64,000 nucleotides of DNA from Isoetes taiwanensis (lineage: Eukaryota > Streptophyta > Lycopodiopsida > Isoetales > Isoetaceae), in NCBI GenBank assembly GCA_021234155.1, contig JAJEKV010000003.1:30241166-30305165 (forward strand). The letters are read 5' to 3'. A model generated the notes under the pieces. It did not search any database and had not been told where the DNA came from. It saw only the letters and a program-made list of their open reading frames with translations. Positions 52,506 to 63,902 of this stretch are shown one piece after another. Position 1 is the first letter of the stretch, and every line of letters begins with the position of its first letter. Position numbers and translations under genes: made by a program.

Positions 52506-54071
52506 TTACTTCTGTTTGATAGAAGATCTTCCTTGAGCCACAATTTTCCCATAATTTTCTAACAGAACTTTCTTGAACTCTTCCCTAACACTGATCTCCG
52601 AATCCGGCCAGTTTTCTACCACTATTCCCCATCTACCAGCCCATTGAAGCCATCCTGATGGCAATTCCATTGCCATTCTTGGCAATCTATTTGTATCCAT
52701 ACTCCTTAGCCTGTTCACGAAGTTTATGGTCAAGCATAAAGCTTCCGCTTCTAAAGGGAGCAGTCCTGTTTCTGCCAACAAAATTGCATAAGGAATCTGC
52801 CTGCGCACCCCCAATTCCTCTTGAATAAAAATCTTCAGTACCTGTTCTATCTGATTCCATGAGCGAATGTGTACCGAAGGCCCCCAAATGGGAGCACCAT
52901 ATAACACGACTGTCTGCACCAAAGTTTTAAAAAGCATCTTTTTGAGCCCCCAACTAGATAGAGATGAATTGTGGCACTTAGACAACATAGAGTACAACAC
53001 AGCCTTATCTCCCATGATGCGTTTTCGCACACATTCTTTCCATTTATAATTTGTGTAAATCTCCAGGCCCAGATACTTATAGCAGTCAACATCATCTAAT
53101 TGCTCTCCCTGATATGAAAAAATTGGATGTTTTGTGGTGCCAATCACCATAGTCTTTGTTTTAGAAAGATTCACTTTCATGCTTCTGGATGTGCAAAAAA
53201 GGCTCAGATTGTTTAAATGCTCTTGTAAGCCTTCTGGGGAATCTGCCATCGACACTGCATCATCCGCATACAATAGTAATTGTATTACAAAACTTCCTAA
53301 CTTGGCTCCCGCCTGCCCTCTACTCTGCATCCACTCCTCCAACTCATCTATATAGAGCCCGAACAGGGTCGGCGATAGCGGACATCCTTGGCGAACTCCC
53401 ATCGTGCTTCGAATTTCATGTGGTACCCCTGTAGACAATTTGGCTAGCACCTCTTCATATAATCGTGCTACTGCCCCTCTCCAAACAAGTGGAACACCAA
53501 GCTGTTCCATCCTCAACCACGACAGTTTGTCTCGAGGTACCGTATCAAAGGCCTTCGAGAAATCGATGTAGGCCAAGTAAAGAGCTTGTCTCGGTTTCTT
53601 GGCTTGTTCAAAAAGGACTCTTAGAGTACGGAGATGGTCCAAAGTACTGTGTTTTCTCCTGAAACCTGCCTGACAATGAGCTCTCTTATCATGGCGTTCT
53701 GCCCATTCACTAATTTTTTGCTCTAATAGGCCTCCCAAAAGTTTAGAATACACGCTACTGATCATTATGGTACGGTAATTCTTCACATCCTTCTTGCTTG
53801 CAGAGTTGTGTATTGGGACAATTCTGCATTCCCTCCAAGATTTCGGTAAACCATGCCGTACAGCCATATTCATAAGGTCTTTTATTTGATGTATCATTTT
53901 GTCATCTGCCCACTTCATCAATTCAGCAGACAAACCCATCAAATCTGGAGCTTTCCCATTTTCGATTCGCTTAAGTTGAGCCTCCACGTCTTCCTCATCA
54001 AAGATCTCTTCCATAATGCTGATTATTGGCATTCCACCAGCTTCTGCGTTGAAATAGATACTCTGAACCAA
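52506..54071 (-). CDS. LINE 2 reverse transcriptase
   Basis: The 521-residue open frame has all RT blocks: GKAPDLMGLSAELMKWADDK, WRECRIVPIHNSASKKDVKN, YRTIMISSVYSKLLGGLLEQ, CQAGFRRKHSTLDHLRTLRV, LAYIDFSKAFDTVPRDKLSW, MGVRQGCPLSPTLFGLYIDE and LLLYADDAVSMA. It continues through KYLGLEIYTNYKWKECVRKR and the thumb. No stop interrupts it, so this is a fairly young copy. It lacks its 5' endonuclease start in the window. Confidence 0.92.
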   Translation of the reverse strand: MVQSIYFNAEAGGMPIISIMEEIFDEEDVEAQLKRIENGKAPDLMGLSAELMKWADDKMIHQIKDLMNMAVRHGLPKSWRECRIVPIHNSASKKDVKNYRTIMISSVYSKLLGGLLEQKISEWAERHDKRAHCQAGFRRKHSTLDHLRTLRVLFEQAKKPRQALYLAYIDFSKAFDTVPRDKLSWLRMEQLGVPLVWRGAVARLYEEVLAKLSTGVPHEIRSTMGVRQGCPLSPTLFGLYIDELEEWMQSRGQAGAKLGSFVIQLLLYADDAVSMADSPEGLQEHLNNLSLFCTSRSMKVNLSKTKTMVIGTTKHPIFSYQGEQLDDVDCYKYLGLEIYTNYKWKECVRKRIMGDKAVLYSMLSKCHNSSLSSWGLKKMLFKTLVQTVVLYGAPIWGPSVHIRSWNQIEQVLKIFIQEELGVRRQIPYAILLAETGLLPLEAEALCLTINFVNRLRSMDTNRLPRMAMELPSGWLQWAGRWGIVVENWPDSEISVREEFKKVLLENYGKIVAQGRSSIKQK

Positions 54072-54173
54072 GGAAAGAAGATCTTCTACCTTCGAATCCG
54101 TGTCAACCTGTTTACCTTGCAGTTTTTTCCAGAATAATTTGGGATTCTCATGAAGTGTATGGGAAAGCTCGGA

Positions 54174-54908
54174 CTATTTTTTTGCATGAAAATGGCTCTT
54201 CTTCTCTTTGATGAGTTTCTTATACCATTTGGGTTTTACCCTGCAGTTTTTTGGCAAACATGCCTTCGCCCTCTTGCAGTCATCATCCCACCAACTGTTG
54301 CAAGGGCGTCCACTTTGTCTTTTTGTAGTGGTTCCAAATCCCAGACTGGCTGCCTCTAACATCAGTTTGGTCAAATTTTGGGAATCTATCTCGAGATCGC
54401 CCATCCACTGCAAGTTTGCAAGCATAGAGTCTAAATGTCTCTGATATTTCTCTCTCTGTTTAAAGTTCAATTTGATTTTAGGGGTAAAAGTTCTTATAAT
54501 GGGTTGTTTATGCACCTGTCCGCTCAACTCAAACCATAAACCCGCATGATCAGATTCTACTTCTTTCTCCAAAATCACAAACTGGTGCACCGAATTTTGC
54601 TTGTTGGCCAGCATATAATCTACTGTGCTAGCTCCTGTGGGAGTAAAACATGTGAATCCATCCGTATTTTCAAACTGTGCGATGCCATTCAAGATCCTTA
54701 AATCACATATTGTTGCAAGCTCCACCAAATATTCCCCCATGTTATTCTTCACCTTGTCAATTGCAGATCTGATATAATCATGCTCACTATATTCTTCTAA
54801 CAGGTGGTCTCCTATATTCTCATATGAGATGGCCTGCAGTCCATCAATTCTAGCATTAAAGTCTCCAACAATTAATACTTCTCCTAGTCTGTTGAATTCA
54901 ATGATATC
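54174..54908 (-). pseudogene. LINE 2 endonuclease, 5'-cut by the gypsy LTR
   Basis: GEVLIVGDFNARIDGLQAIS is the G-D-F-N block; TGASTVDYMLANK and EKEVESDHAGLWFELS carry the S/T-x-x-D-Y and S-D-H catalytic blocks of APE-type endonucleases. Upstream of EFNRLG the sequence is gypsy LTR, not LINE. Confidence 0.88.
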
Positions 54909-56549
54909 TGTGACGCTCCCTGAATATATACGACCCCCGGCCGTATACATACGGGGACTTTCCCCTCCCATGGCGACCATATCACCACGAGCAGGGCCCT
55001 CCGTCTATCCCGGGCCATCTATAGAGAGATGCCCGAGTGAAGGACACGGAGGTGTCATTCGGCCCACGCCTTCAGTGGGACTCCTACGTCGCGGAAGCGT
55101 GCATACATGTTAGCACACAGCACAAATACATATAAATAACCACCACGAAGGGTGGAACATCCATCCAAATACCAACGGCAAAGAATATGCATCCAATCCT
55201 AAAGAAAACACCCAAAACCCATGGTTCTACCCCGGCTCGGACTCCAGTGAGGATCGACTGACGGCTAGGTCTCAAGAGATCAGCCAGACCGAATCTTGAC
55301 ATGGCGCTATGGGGCATAGAACATCGGGCTAGGGTTGTCCACTCCATCCGCCCCTCCATGCACACTTTGCGGATGAGTCGAATCATGCTATGGCTTCGCT
55401 TATAGCCTTCCTGAGACGCAGGGCTCGAGGTATCACCCCGCCGAGCCTACTCGTGGTTCATGACGCCCGGGTCCGGATGAGGTAGGTCGTGGAAGCGTCC
55501 CTTCCGTGATCACAAAGGGGTTCCATGGGTGGACTAGAGAATACGTGCGCATCAGCCGACCCCCGCATCCGCATCCGACTTACTCGCCCTAAATCTACTC
55601 AAAGTACAGATGCCCCATGCGGTCACACCTCTCAGATCCGGGGAGTGTCGGACCCATACCCTACCGGATCGCGCTTAGCTCACTCGGGCCGGCTATTAGG
55701 CCTAGTCCACCTGTAGGGAGTCTCGGGAGCCTTTTATGTTCGCGTGCAAGACCCCACCCCGCTTTCACCACTTGTGTCCCTTGTTTGGTGCTAAGCCAAT
55801 CCATAGCATCTATGACCCTGGTGGTCTCTTGTACACAAAGCCGCAACTAGTGGGATGCTACAGGCTCTATCTAGGAGCATACTACAATACATGGGCTCGG
55901 AGGTCTCTACCCCCGTAATCCCCCATTTCGGAGTAATACCATGCAAAGAACTATCAATCCATCCTTTACAAGCATAATCAGTATCAGAAATAAGAAGAAC
56001 TCACCTTTACAATCAAGGGTTAGTTCCTACAAGTGAAACAAAGAGAGAACAGAGAAGCAAACACAATCAGTGCCCAACAGGGGCGTTACCCTAGAATTCA
56101 CAACTATACTAGCCACCCACCTGAGGTTCGGGCGGACCCATTACCAATTGGTGCTTCCATCTCCTAGGTCTTGGTGTTCAGCTTCAGCTACACAGGTAAA
56201 AGTACTTGGTATGGTGGCGCCAACCCTGGACAGGGTGGCTTTTGGCCAATTGCTCCTGGATCAGGGTTGACAGCCCAATTTGGAAATCCCCATGTCGGCC
56301 AATCAATTAGGCCGTGGCCTTCCCCAAAGCATTAATTGGCCTAATTAACCCATTTAATATTAATCCCTAGATTATAGGTTATTATCTTTAATGATTAAAT
56401 TAGCATAGCTAATTTAATCCCTTTTAGGTCAACCCCCTAGGTTACAATACCCCATGGTGGCGTACCTTTATCGGGTGACGTGTCAGTATATTTATAGGTG
56501 TATCGTATAAGTACGTTACGTATACCATATAAATACGTGGAACGTCACA
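54909..56549 (-). repeat. 3' LTR of the chromodomain gypsy element (1641 bp)
   Basis: It begins TGTGACG and ends CGTCACA, the paired LTR termini. It is bordered on the internal side by a polypurine tract and on the other by LINE 2 endonuclease sequence. A TATA-like stretch (CTATAAATATA on the minus strand, about 56490-56500) may be the promoter. No second LTR is in the window. Confidence 0.88.
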
Positions 56550-56562
56550 TTCTCCCCTCCTT
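56550..56562 (-). promoter_or_regulatory. polypurine tract of the gypsy element
   Basis: On the minus strand this is AAGGAGGGGAGAA, immediately before the LTR start. It is the primer for plus-strand DNA synthesis and fixes the LTR boundary. Confidence 0.88.
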
Positions 56563-57032
56563 AAAAATAATGCTGTCCTCAGCATTGGGGTTAATTAATC
56601 AGAGACAATTACTTAAAAAAACTGAATTAGGAAGAATATACTTAAGAAAGGAAGATAACTTATTATTTCAAACAGTAATACATTGAAGTTGAAAATAACA
56701 AAGTGTCAGCACCAAGGTGCATTTTACAAACTTATCATCAGAAGAAGTTCAAGGACCGAAGTCCGATTTTAAAACATCATAGACGACGAAAATAACACAT
56801 GTAAACAAAGCGGATCTGGAAAAGTCGGGTCATCAGCAACCCTCTATACATGGGCAGGTCACGAAAACCAAGCATCGGGCCTCGCATATGTCAATATATC
56901 AGTATGTATCAATAATATAATTAGATTGTGGTTGAAGGGACCACCCCCTATAATAAAAGAAAAATGTATCTACAAGGGAATCTATCATGTCTATAGTTTG
57001 CAATTCATCATAGTCGAGATGAAGGCAGGCTA

Positions 57033-58556
57033 TCAACTACATGCCTTCGAACAGTTCATGGTCATGTCAACATCAATAATACACCACGTCCTAGAGAACA
57101 CGAAGGTGATCTCATCATCGGTTACTATTATTAAATACGATGCATCTACCCCTCTACTGCCTGATTGGCGGCTAATCAAGCCTTCGAGCTTACCGCCGGG
57201 AGCGGGGTTGATAGCATCGTTGATGGTGCGGCCCTGAGATTCCCGCATGAAGTCCGGATAATGCTTCTCAAGGTCTATCTTCATCACCCAGGTAGCATCC
57301 TCAACTGGTAAGTGTTTCCACTTAACCAAGTATTGCAACATTTGAGTCCTTCTGGTTTGTTTATAAGCTCGATCAAGAAGAGCTTCAGGCACTATCTCGA
57401 GGTGCTCCTCTGTCATTTCTAGGAGGGTTGGGGTATCCAAAACCTCCTCTGGATCAGGGGTGTGTTGTTTCAGAAGACTCACGTGAAAGACCTTGTGGAT
57501 CTTCAAGCGGGGTGGCAAATCCAAGCGATATGCCTGCTCTCCAACACGTTCAGTAATCTTGAAGGGCCCAGCCCATCTGGGTGCCAACTTCTTGCAGTTA
57601 CCAATTTTAAGCTTGGCTTGTTTTACTTTGATCTTAAGCCAAACCGATTCACCCACCGAAGACTCGTGGGGGTTCTCAGGTTTATCCGCTACACTCTTCC
57701 GACGATCAAGGTGCAATAATAAGTAACCACGAACTTCTTCAACCAAAGCTTGCATTTCCAAAAGGAGTTGTTGAGAAACCTCCACTTTAGAAATAGGGTT
57801 ATGCCATGTGTCTGGAGTAAGACATTGATACCCATAATTGATCATAAAGGGAGACATCCTGGAAGATTCCTGTTTCATGCTGTTATAGGCAAACTCTACC
57901 AGATAAATATAGTCAACCCATTGTGATTGCTTACTCCACACATAACTGCGTAGCATATCCTCTATAATACGATTGGTACGTTCTGTCTGACCATCCGTCT
58001 GAGGATGATATGTTGTACTCATAGCAAGCTTGGTCTGGATAGTGGCGAAGAAATCTTTCCAGAATGCACTTACAAATTTGGGATCCCTGTCGGACACAAT
58101 AACTCTTGGCATTCCGTGCAACCTGAAAATTTCCTTTGCAAAAAGCAGGGCGGTGTCGAAGGCGGTGTCGGTGGTACGACATGGCAAGAAATGAGCCATT
58201 TTTGACAGTTTGTCGACCACTACCATCAAGGCATCATAGCCACGGAGAGTACGTGGAAGGCCCACAATAAAATCCATGGTTATTACATCCCACTTGGCGT
58301 TGGGCACATCCAGAGGTTGCAACTCTCCTGGAACTCTTAATTGCTCAGCTTTGGTTTGTTGACACACTTGACACTGCTTAATGTATCTAGCAATATCCTT
58401 CTTCATCGAAGGCCAAAAATAACTGGAGCGGATCTTAAAGTAGGTCTTCATAAAACCTGCATGTCCAGCTATAGGGCTGTTGTGCGTGTCATGGAGAATC
58501 AGCTTACGTACTCCTGAAGTCTCAGGTACACACAACTTATCCTTGTAATATAGCAA
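57033..58556 (-). CDS. gypsy integrase with C-terminal chromodomain
   Basis: The 507-residue frame has the HHCC zinc finger (AGHAGFMKTYFKIRSSYFWP, then IKQCQVCQQTK). The catalytic core shows WDVITMDFIVGLP, VIVSDRDPKFVSAFWKDFF and HPQTDGQTERTNRIIEDML (D, D, E). GPFKITERVGEQAYRLDLPP follows, then LQYLVKWKHLPVEDATWVMK, a chromodomain. Chromodomains steer plant chromoviruses to heterochromatin. The frame starts in the connection after RNase H and runs past the chromodomain to a stop near the LTR. Confidence 0.93.
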   Translation of the reverse strand: MLYYKDKLCVPETSGVRKLILHDTHNSPIAGHAGFMKTYFKIRSSYFWPSMKKDIARYIKQCQVCQQTKAEQLRVPGELQPLDVPNAKWDVITMDFIVGLPRTLRGYDALMVVVDKLSKMAHFLPCRTTDTAFDTALLFAKEIFRLHGMPRVIVSDRDPKFVSAFWKDFFATIQTKLAMSTTYHPQTDGQTERTNRIIEDMLRSYVWSKQSQWVDYIYLVEFAYNSMKQESSRMSPFMINYGYQCLTPDTWHNPISKVEVSQQLLLEMQALVEEVRGYLLLHLDRRKSVADKPENPHESSVGESVWLKIKVKQAKLKIGNCKKLAPRWAGPFKITERVGEQAYRLDLPPRLKIHKVFHVSLLKQHTPDPEEVLDTPTLLEMTEEHLEIVPEALLDRAYKQTRRTQMLQYLVKWKHLPVEDATWVMKIDLEKHYPDFMRESQGRTINDAINPAPGGKLEGLISRQSGSRGVDASYLIIVTDDEITFVFSRTWCIIDVDMTMNCSKACS

Positions 58557-59153
58557 GTGGCCTTCTTTCTTATATGAACGAAAAGTTTCCCGCTCTTTAT
58601 CCTCAGACGGGCTTCCTTATTCAAGCTCCCCAAAACATCACGTAACTCCCCGATCCGTGGCCAAGGTCTCCGCTTATTTGTTTCCCAAACTCACTAGTGA
58701 GTGTGGAAATTGCATTACAATGGGTCCGGGTTACTAAGGGATGGCGTGACAACGATCCGAACCACATTGTGCTTCCTGTGCTTATACATAATCTCAAAAT
58801 CATACTCTTCCAAAAATTCCATCCATCTCCTCCTCGACGGAGGTTGAGATTCGGGCCGGGTGGTTAAATAACGGAGACTCGATGATCCGTATCTAACTCG
58901 AAATCTTCTACCAAGAAGGTAGTGTCTCCAAATACGCAGAGCGACACAACCGCCAACAATTCCCCGTCATGGGTAGGGTATCGCTGTTCCGCGGTCGCTC
59001 ATCTTCTTTGAATCATATGCAATAACTCTCCCTTCCTCGCATTAGGACTCCACCGGGTAGCAATCTTACTAGCATCGGTTGCCACTAGCTTATCCTTTCG
59101 TGATCGGGCAATGTGAGGACTGGTAGACGCAAAGCATCCTTAAGCTTCAAAAC
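58557..59153 (-). pseudogene. gypsy RNase H region, decayed
   Basis: The interval between RT and integrase should encode RNase H. Only scattered matches in several frames are seen, and no continuous frame. The many small indels make it non-functional. Confidence 0.6.
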
Positions 59154-59834
59154 CTACCCGACTTTTGCTTTCCAATGTTTCATCCAATCCTTCACCTTCT
59201 CGTGTTTTTGTGAGATCGGAAGAGGTGCGGCAATCGTTGCAAAATCCTTAACAAATTTCCGATAATATCCTGCTAGTCCCAAGAAACTTCGGACCTCCGA
59301 GACATTACCCGGAATAGGCCAATCCCTTACTGCTTCTATCTTTGCTGGATCTGTAGCAATTCCCTCTGCTGAAATGATATGGCCCAAATAATCGACCTTC
59401 GGAGTGGCAAACTTGCACTTAGAGAACTTGGCAAAGAGCTGATGACGTCTTAGCTTTTGCAGGGCCAACCGAAGATGTTTCTCATGCTTCTCCAAGGTTT
59501 TACTATAGATGAGAATGTCGTCAAAGAAAATAACAACAAAATCATCTAAGTATTGTCGGAAGACATCATTCATTAGTCGCATGAAAGTCGCCGGGGCATT
59601 AGTTAATCCAAAAGGCATCACAGTAAACTCATAATGCCCATATCTAGTGCGAAAAGCAGACTTATGGATGTCCTCCTCCTTTATCCTTATCTGATGGTAT
59701 CCGGAGCGTAAATCAATCTTTGAGAAATATTTGGCGCCTTGCAACTGGTCCATTAGATCATCTGCCCTAGGCAAAGCATAGCGATTCTTGATGGTATGCT
59801 TATTGAGCTGCCTATAATCAATACACATCCTCAA
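59154..59834 (-). CDS. gypsy reverse transcriptase
   Basis: [60 protein letters not shown] and [20 protein letters not shown] (the catalytic FFDD for Y/F-x-D-D), then [20 protein letters not shown], are classic gypsy RT blocks. The frame breaks at both ends, so it is part of a damaged polyprotein. Confidence 0.93.
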   Translation of the reverse strand: MRMCIDYRQLNKHTIKNRYALPRADDLMDQLQGAKYFSKIDLRSGYHQIRIKEEDIHKSAFRTRYGHYEFTVMPFGLTNAPATFMRLMNDVFRQYLDDFVVIFFDDILIYSKTLEKHEKHLRLALQKLRRHQLFAKFSKCKFATPKVDYLGHIISAEGIATDPAKIEAVRDWPIPGNVSEVRSFLGLAGYYRKFVKDFATIAAPLPISQKHEKVKDWMKHWKAKVG

Positions 59835-59930
59835 GGAGCCATCCTTTTTCTTAACAAAAAGGATAGGAGCGCCAAAAGGCGAGACACTAGGCCGAATGAA
59901 ACCTAGGTTTAATAACTCCCCGGTTGCTTC

Positions 59931-60398
59931 TTAAGCTCGCCAACTCGAGGACTCATTCGCACGGGCCTTGCTGGTAGGCTTAGTACCTGGTTCTAGAGCT
60001 ATCTCACATTCTACCCCTCTAAAAGGAGGAAGTTTCTGAATCTCATCTGGGAAAAGGTCGCTGAATTCTCGGAGAAGACTAGCAATCCCCTTTGGCAAGG
60101 TATCGATTACCTGCTTCTGCTTAGCATCCGACTCAACGGAGGCAAGTCTAATGACGCAGAGGAGCTTATCCTTGCGTATAGCTTTTTCTAACTGCCTGAT
60201 TGACATAGACTGCATAATAGGGTTGAAGGGATCACCTTTTATAGTCACGCGGGCTCCATTGGCGGCGTTGAGGGTAACCTCCCGTTTCTCGCAGTCTATA
60301 TTGGCTTTCGCAGATGCCAAAAATTCCATCCCGACAATAAGGTCATATTTGCCAATATCCATTAGCTCTAAGACCCAAGGCAACCGGTGCACCCGCAA
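59931..60398 (-). pseudogene. gypsy protease end and protease-RT linker
   Basis: DIGKYDLIVGMEFLASAKAN matches the D-(I/V)-(I/L)-(I/V)-G-M-(D/E)-(F/W)-L motif after the active site of plant gypsy proteases. LREFSDLFPDEIQKLPPFRG is the usual lead into RT. The catalytic D-S/T-G part is in the damaged sequence at 60399-60790. Confidence 0.8.
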
Positions 60399-60912
60399 AC
60401 CGCATCTTAATGTTTATGCGGCGCCATGAGTGTGTCCGATCTTACCACCGGCTAAAGTGACCGGCTTTGGCCTGGATCTCAATGTTTCCAAACCGCAATA
60501 CCGGCCATTCTAGGAGAAGCAAAATTATGTGTACTTCCCCGTATCCATCAAAATTATGAAAGGCTTCATTGCCTACTTGGCCTATGGTGGAAATAACGTA
60601 AGGTCGGCTTTCAAAGATTGCCAGCTTCAATGGCTGCAAGGATATGAGACGCGACCGTGAATGTACTCGGAGCCTCGCCCTCGGCAGTAGTGTAGACTCC
60701 GCATCGCCCCAATCGAGATCGGCCATGGCCACCGGGCAGTCTGCGTGGACGAAGGGCAATTCTCGCATGTAGTGCCCCAGTCGATACACCAGAACATGCC
60801 TTATCTCTACGTGAGCTGATCTCGGGCGCCTTTGGGAATAGACTCAGAGGAGATTCCGAACTTCCTTGCCGACATTATTCGGGTTTGTCGGCATGTTGAA
60901 GGTGACTTTCTT
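60399..60912 (-). pseudogene. gypsy zinc-knuckle/protease start, decayed
   Basis: Lies between gag and the protease end, and should hold the zinc knuckle and D-T/S-G-A. No clean frame is seen; small indels are frequent. Confidence 0.45.
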
Positions 60913-61822
60913 TTAAGGGCCGTAAGAGTTCTCACGAGAGGGCCCCTGGACTTGGTGAGCGGGTTTGTAAGGTGTGGACGGGCGTGGGCAGCGAGTAAGG
61001 AGCAGGTGACGCGATATCGGGTTTCTTGGTGTGTCCTCCTCGAGGCTTAATGCCTTAGCCTCCGCTTCCGCAACTGGATTTCGGTCTATGGCCTTGACCA
61101 TTCGTTTAATGGATGGGGCCAAGCCTTCAATGTAGCCCTCCACCGCCCTCTTTTCATTCATCCCTGGTATCGCATGTACCAGCGCATGAACTCATCGCTG
61201 TAGGCTCAGACCGACATTCCCTTCTGCTCTAGCCTATAGAAGGTCTGGATCTGTTGTCATTTGTGCGCACGAGGCACATAATGCGACTTAAAAGCCTTGG
61301 CAAACTTTTTGAACTTGCACCGGCTTCGGTCCAGGTGCTTGGCTCTGGCATAGCCCTTCCACCAAATACGGGCAGCTCCTGTAAGGTTTGTAGTGGCAAC
61401 CTTTCCTGTATCCTTTTCAGTCATTCCATAGGATTTTCCGAACTCCTTCATCTCGTCGAGCCAGGACTCTGCATTCAGCCCACCTCTAGCTTTTCCATCA
61501 AATTGGGCCAATTTCCTATTCTTCCATATAATCGGTTATGGTCAGATCAACCGCTTTTCGGTACTCCTTGTCTCGACGATGTGCATGGCCATCGGATGAC
61601 ATAGACGACTCGAGGACTCGTGGTTGGTGATCGAGATGATGTGGCACCGCCCCTAGAAGAAGCACGATGACGCTTTGGAACGGTGCCTTCTTGATGGGTG
61701 CGGGATCGATTCGTGTACGTAAGGTCACTGTGGTGGGCTTTAGCTGGGCTGACGGAGGTAACTAACTCGTCCATCCTCGTGGACATGTTAAGTGGGTTGG
61801 TGTTCAAGACATAAGTTTGCAA
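60913..61822 (-). pseudogene. gypsy gag, frameshifted
   Basis: In three frames: RMDELVTSVSPAK near the N-terminus, MAQFDGKARGGLNAESWLDE with WWKGYARAKHL, FKKFAKAFKSHYVPRAHK and VEGYIEGLAPSIKRMVKA. These are retrotrans_gag features (W-L-x-x-M/E ... A-x-x-W-W ... F-x-x-x-F-x-x-x-Y/F-x-P). Indels at about 61200-61260 and 61520 break it. Confidence 0.8.
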
Positions 61823-62470
61823 CTAGTTGCCTTTTCATCGCCAGGAGTTCCCGCCAGAGTTAACCTACCGGCATTCGAGGGTGTTCGCCAAAGCGGCGCT
61901 ATGCGTGCACCGCCTATATTGAGCATAACAAGATATAAGCAGAAGTTACATCAGGTCTCACAAGAAGAGCACAACATCAAGTCCCACAACAAGATCATTT
62001 GTGTAGTATCAAGAAAGAGTGAATAATGAAAAGACAAGAGAAAAGATTTCATTAAAAGTCAAAACACTATTACATTGGAAAAAAGTTCACTCAAAGTAGT
62101 TATCACTCAAAGTTATATAGTACACATGTGGATTTCTTTTATACATGGGCCACTTCTCTAATCACACCGAAAACATAGCAACACAAAACCAAGAGGTCCC
62201 GCCTAGGGGTTCGCGAAAGGGTACATAATGGAATAGCGAACACTTTCACGCATGTTTTAATGAGCTTGTAACGCGCCCGTGCTTGGACGATCACAAAGTT
62301 GATAGTCCCGTGTGGGGCTAATTATAAGGAGATTGAAAAGCCTCCTTAATGCATAGAATAATTGCCATAAGTGGTCGTTGGAATCCTCGAAAGCTTCGCG
62401 GCTGGACATACTCCAATAGTCCCATGTGCGGCGGGGTCCGCTTTTAGGTCGTCGGGCGCTTTCGGAGGAT
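61823..62470. other. gypsy gag leader or spacer
   Basis: No primer-binding site or LTR end was recognised here, although the 5' LTR of a standard gypsy element would be expected within 1-2 kb of gag. No gene seen. Confidence 0.4.
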
Positions 62471-62657
62471 ATTAACTACCTCCATACCCTTGTCGATCAT
62501 AAGGCTCTTGCGGCTCTTCGGATTCATCCATCTCATCGACACCCTCTCGTTCCGGGTATTCTCCATATCTCTGGCCATAATCTTGTTCAGGAGGCCCCTG
62601 GTCGTCCATTCTTATCAGGTCGGTGATCCTGTCCTCGTACTCAAGTGTTTCTTCTGC
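62471..62657 (-). CDS. spliced C-terminal exon upstream of gag, unknown
   Basis: After the acceptor CGTCTTGCAG the minus strand reads ETLEYEDRITDLIRMDDQGP then EQDYGQRYGEYPEREGVDEM and ends in RQGYGGS before a stop. It is Tyr/Glu/Asp-rich, possibly disordered. It may be the last exon of the coding region at 62940-63902. Unrecognised. Confidence 0.4.
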
Positions 62658-62939
62658 AAGACGACAGGAATAAATATATATACATTGAACAATTTCCTTC
62701 TACTCCAACTTTAAGGAAGAGAATTAATCATTAAAGGGAGAAGACAATTCAATGGTTTTCAACAGTGCAAGAAACATAAGGAGATATCCTGAATATATAT
62801 AAAAAGAAACAGTACATAGATTTTGGTGTTGGCCCACTAGAGGTAATGCCAATCAAAACTAAACAAAATTTCATACGATGATCCAATGAAACCTAGAACT
62901 AAGAGGTCGACCCTTCAACATCTTGTGCTTGGGTGTCAA

Positions 62940-63902
62940 ACTCAGGCTCTGGTCGATGCTGCAAGAGTAGCACGCTAGGATTAACTGATGAGGCAGCTGA
63001 TGAAGCTATCTCTGGAGGGACATTGGTAGCCAATGGCGCTGCAACCAACAGACTAAGAACCAATCTCTTGATCAAACACTGCAATGGCTAGATCCCGGTT
63101 CACCAGGATAACCTGTTCAAGGTTAGGAGCTAACTTCTTATGGCCGGCTGTGGTTGAAAGTGCTCGGAGTGCCCATACAGCCGCCTCTGGCTTCAGGTGC
63201 AATGGCTTTAGCAAAGAAGAGAACCTGTCTGCTGGTAAAAGCCGACAAAAAGAAGCGAGTAATGTGGAATTTCAACCCCTGTACCATCGGGTGGGTTGAA
63301 GAGGCCAACTCTGACTCCAAATTCTGGGGCAGCTCCTCCTCCATAGCAAAATCCTTCTCCTCCTGAGCATACTGGCTCTCATCACATAGATCCTCCATGG
63401 TCGGGTCGTCTTCGATTTTAACGACAACATCGTTGATGTTGGGCACATGAGGCCCCGTATCATGAAAAGCAGATTCAGGAACTGAGGATGGGGTACCCTG
63501 AATCATTAATTGGCATAAAGATAACAATGTACTGATAGGCTCAACATCAAGAGGCTGATAGTTGAGCAGTTGATGTATCTGCGGCACATAGACGGGTCGG
63601 GAATAATCGATGAAGTCATGCTGACCCTGACAATACTCGGCGAGCTCATAGAGAAGATGAGCCGTCTTCTGCTTTCCCTTATTGGCGATATGCTGATACG
63701 CCCACTGAATGTCACTCAACAGTAAGTAATCTTGATCCCCAACCTTGATGATAGGAAGCGAACTTAAGCCGACAAGAGCTTGGCCCTTACCACGGGGTAG
63801 AGGCTTCTCTTTGGCCAATTCCTTCCATCTCACGAAGTCGGCATAGCTTATCTGCTCGTCCTCCTCGTGATCCGGAGGAAGTGGGAACTTGGTTTGCTCC
63901 AA
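62940..63902 (-). CDS. unknown protein upstream of gag, one frame change
   Basis: The main frame 63138-63902 gives MEQTKFPLPPDHEEDEQISY, SSLPIIKVGDQDYLLLSDIQ, YELAEYCQGQHDFIDYSRPV and an acidic middle. Near 63180 the reading shifts to AVWALRALSTTAGHKKLAPN, ending in AVFDQEIGS near 63068. Overlapping, another frame at 62899-63084 continues to a stop. It could be an extra ORF of a large gypsy element, as in the Ogre/Tat lineage upstream of gag, but the chromodomain argues against that lineage. It may also belong to another nested element or a host gene. No domain recognised. Confidence 0.4.

Larger units (their letters stand above)
52093..54908 (-). mobile_element. second LINE (not L1-type), inserted in LINE 1 and split by a gypsy element
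   Basis: The minus strand carries an endonuclease C-terminal part, a complete RT and a zinc-binding tail, then the (ATT)n tail. Its RT differs from the L1 type above. The simple-repeat tail and RT wording suggest a jockey/I-like or RTE-like clade. The 5' part stops within the endonuclease at the gypsy LTR (54909), so the rest should lie beyond 64000. Confidence 0.82.

Noticed and set aside
62940-63902. Call as an Ogre/Tat ORF1
   Set aside because: The adjacent element has a chromodomain integrase, which that lineage lacks, and I could not recognise the protein.
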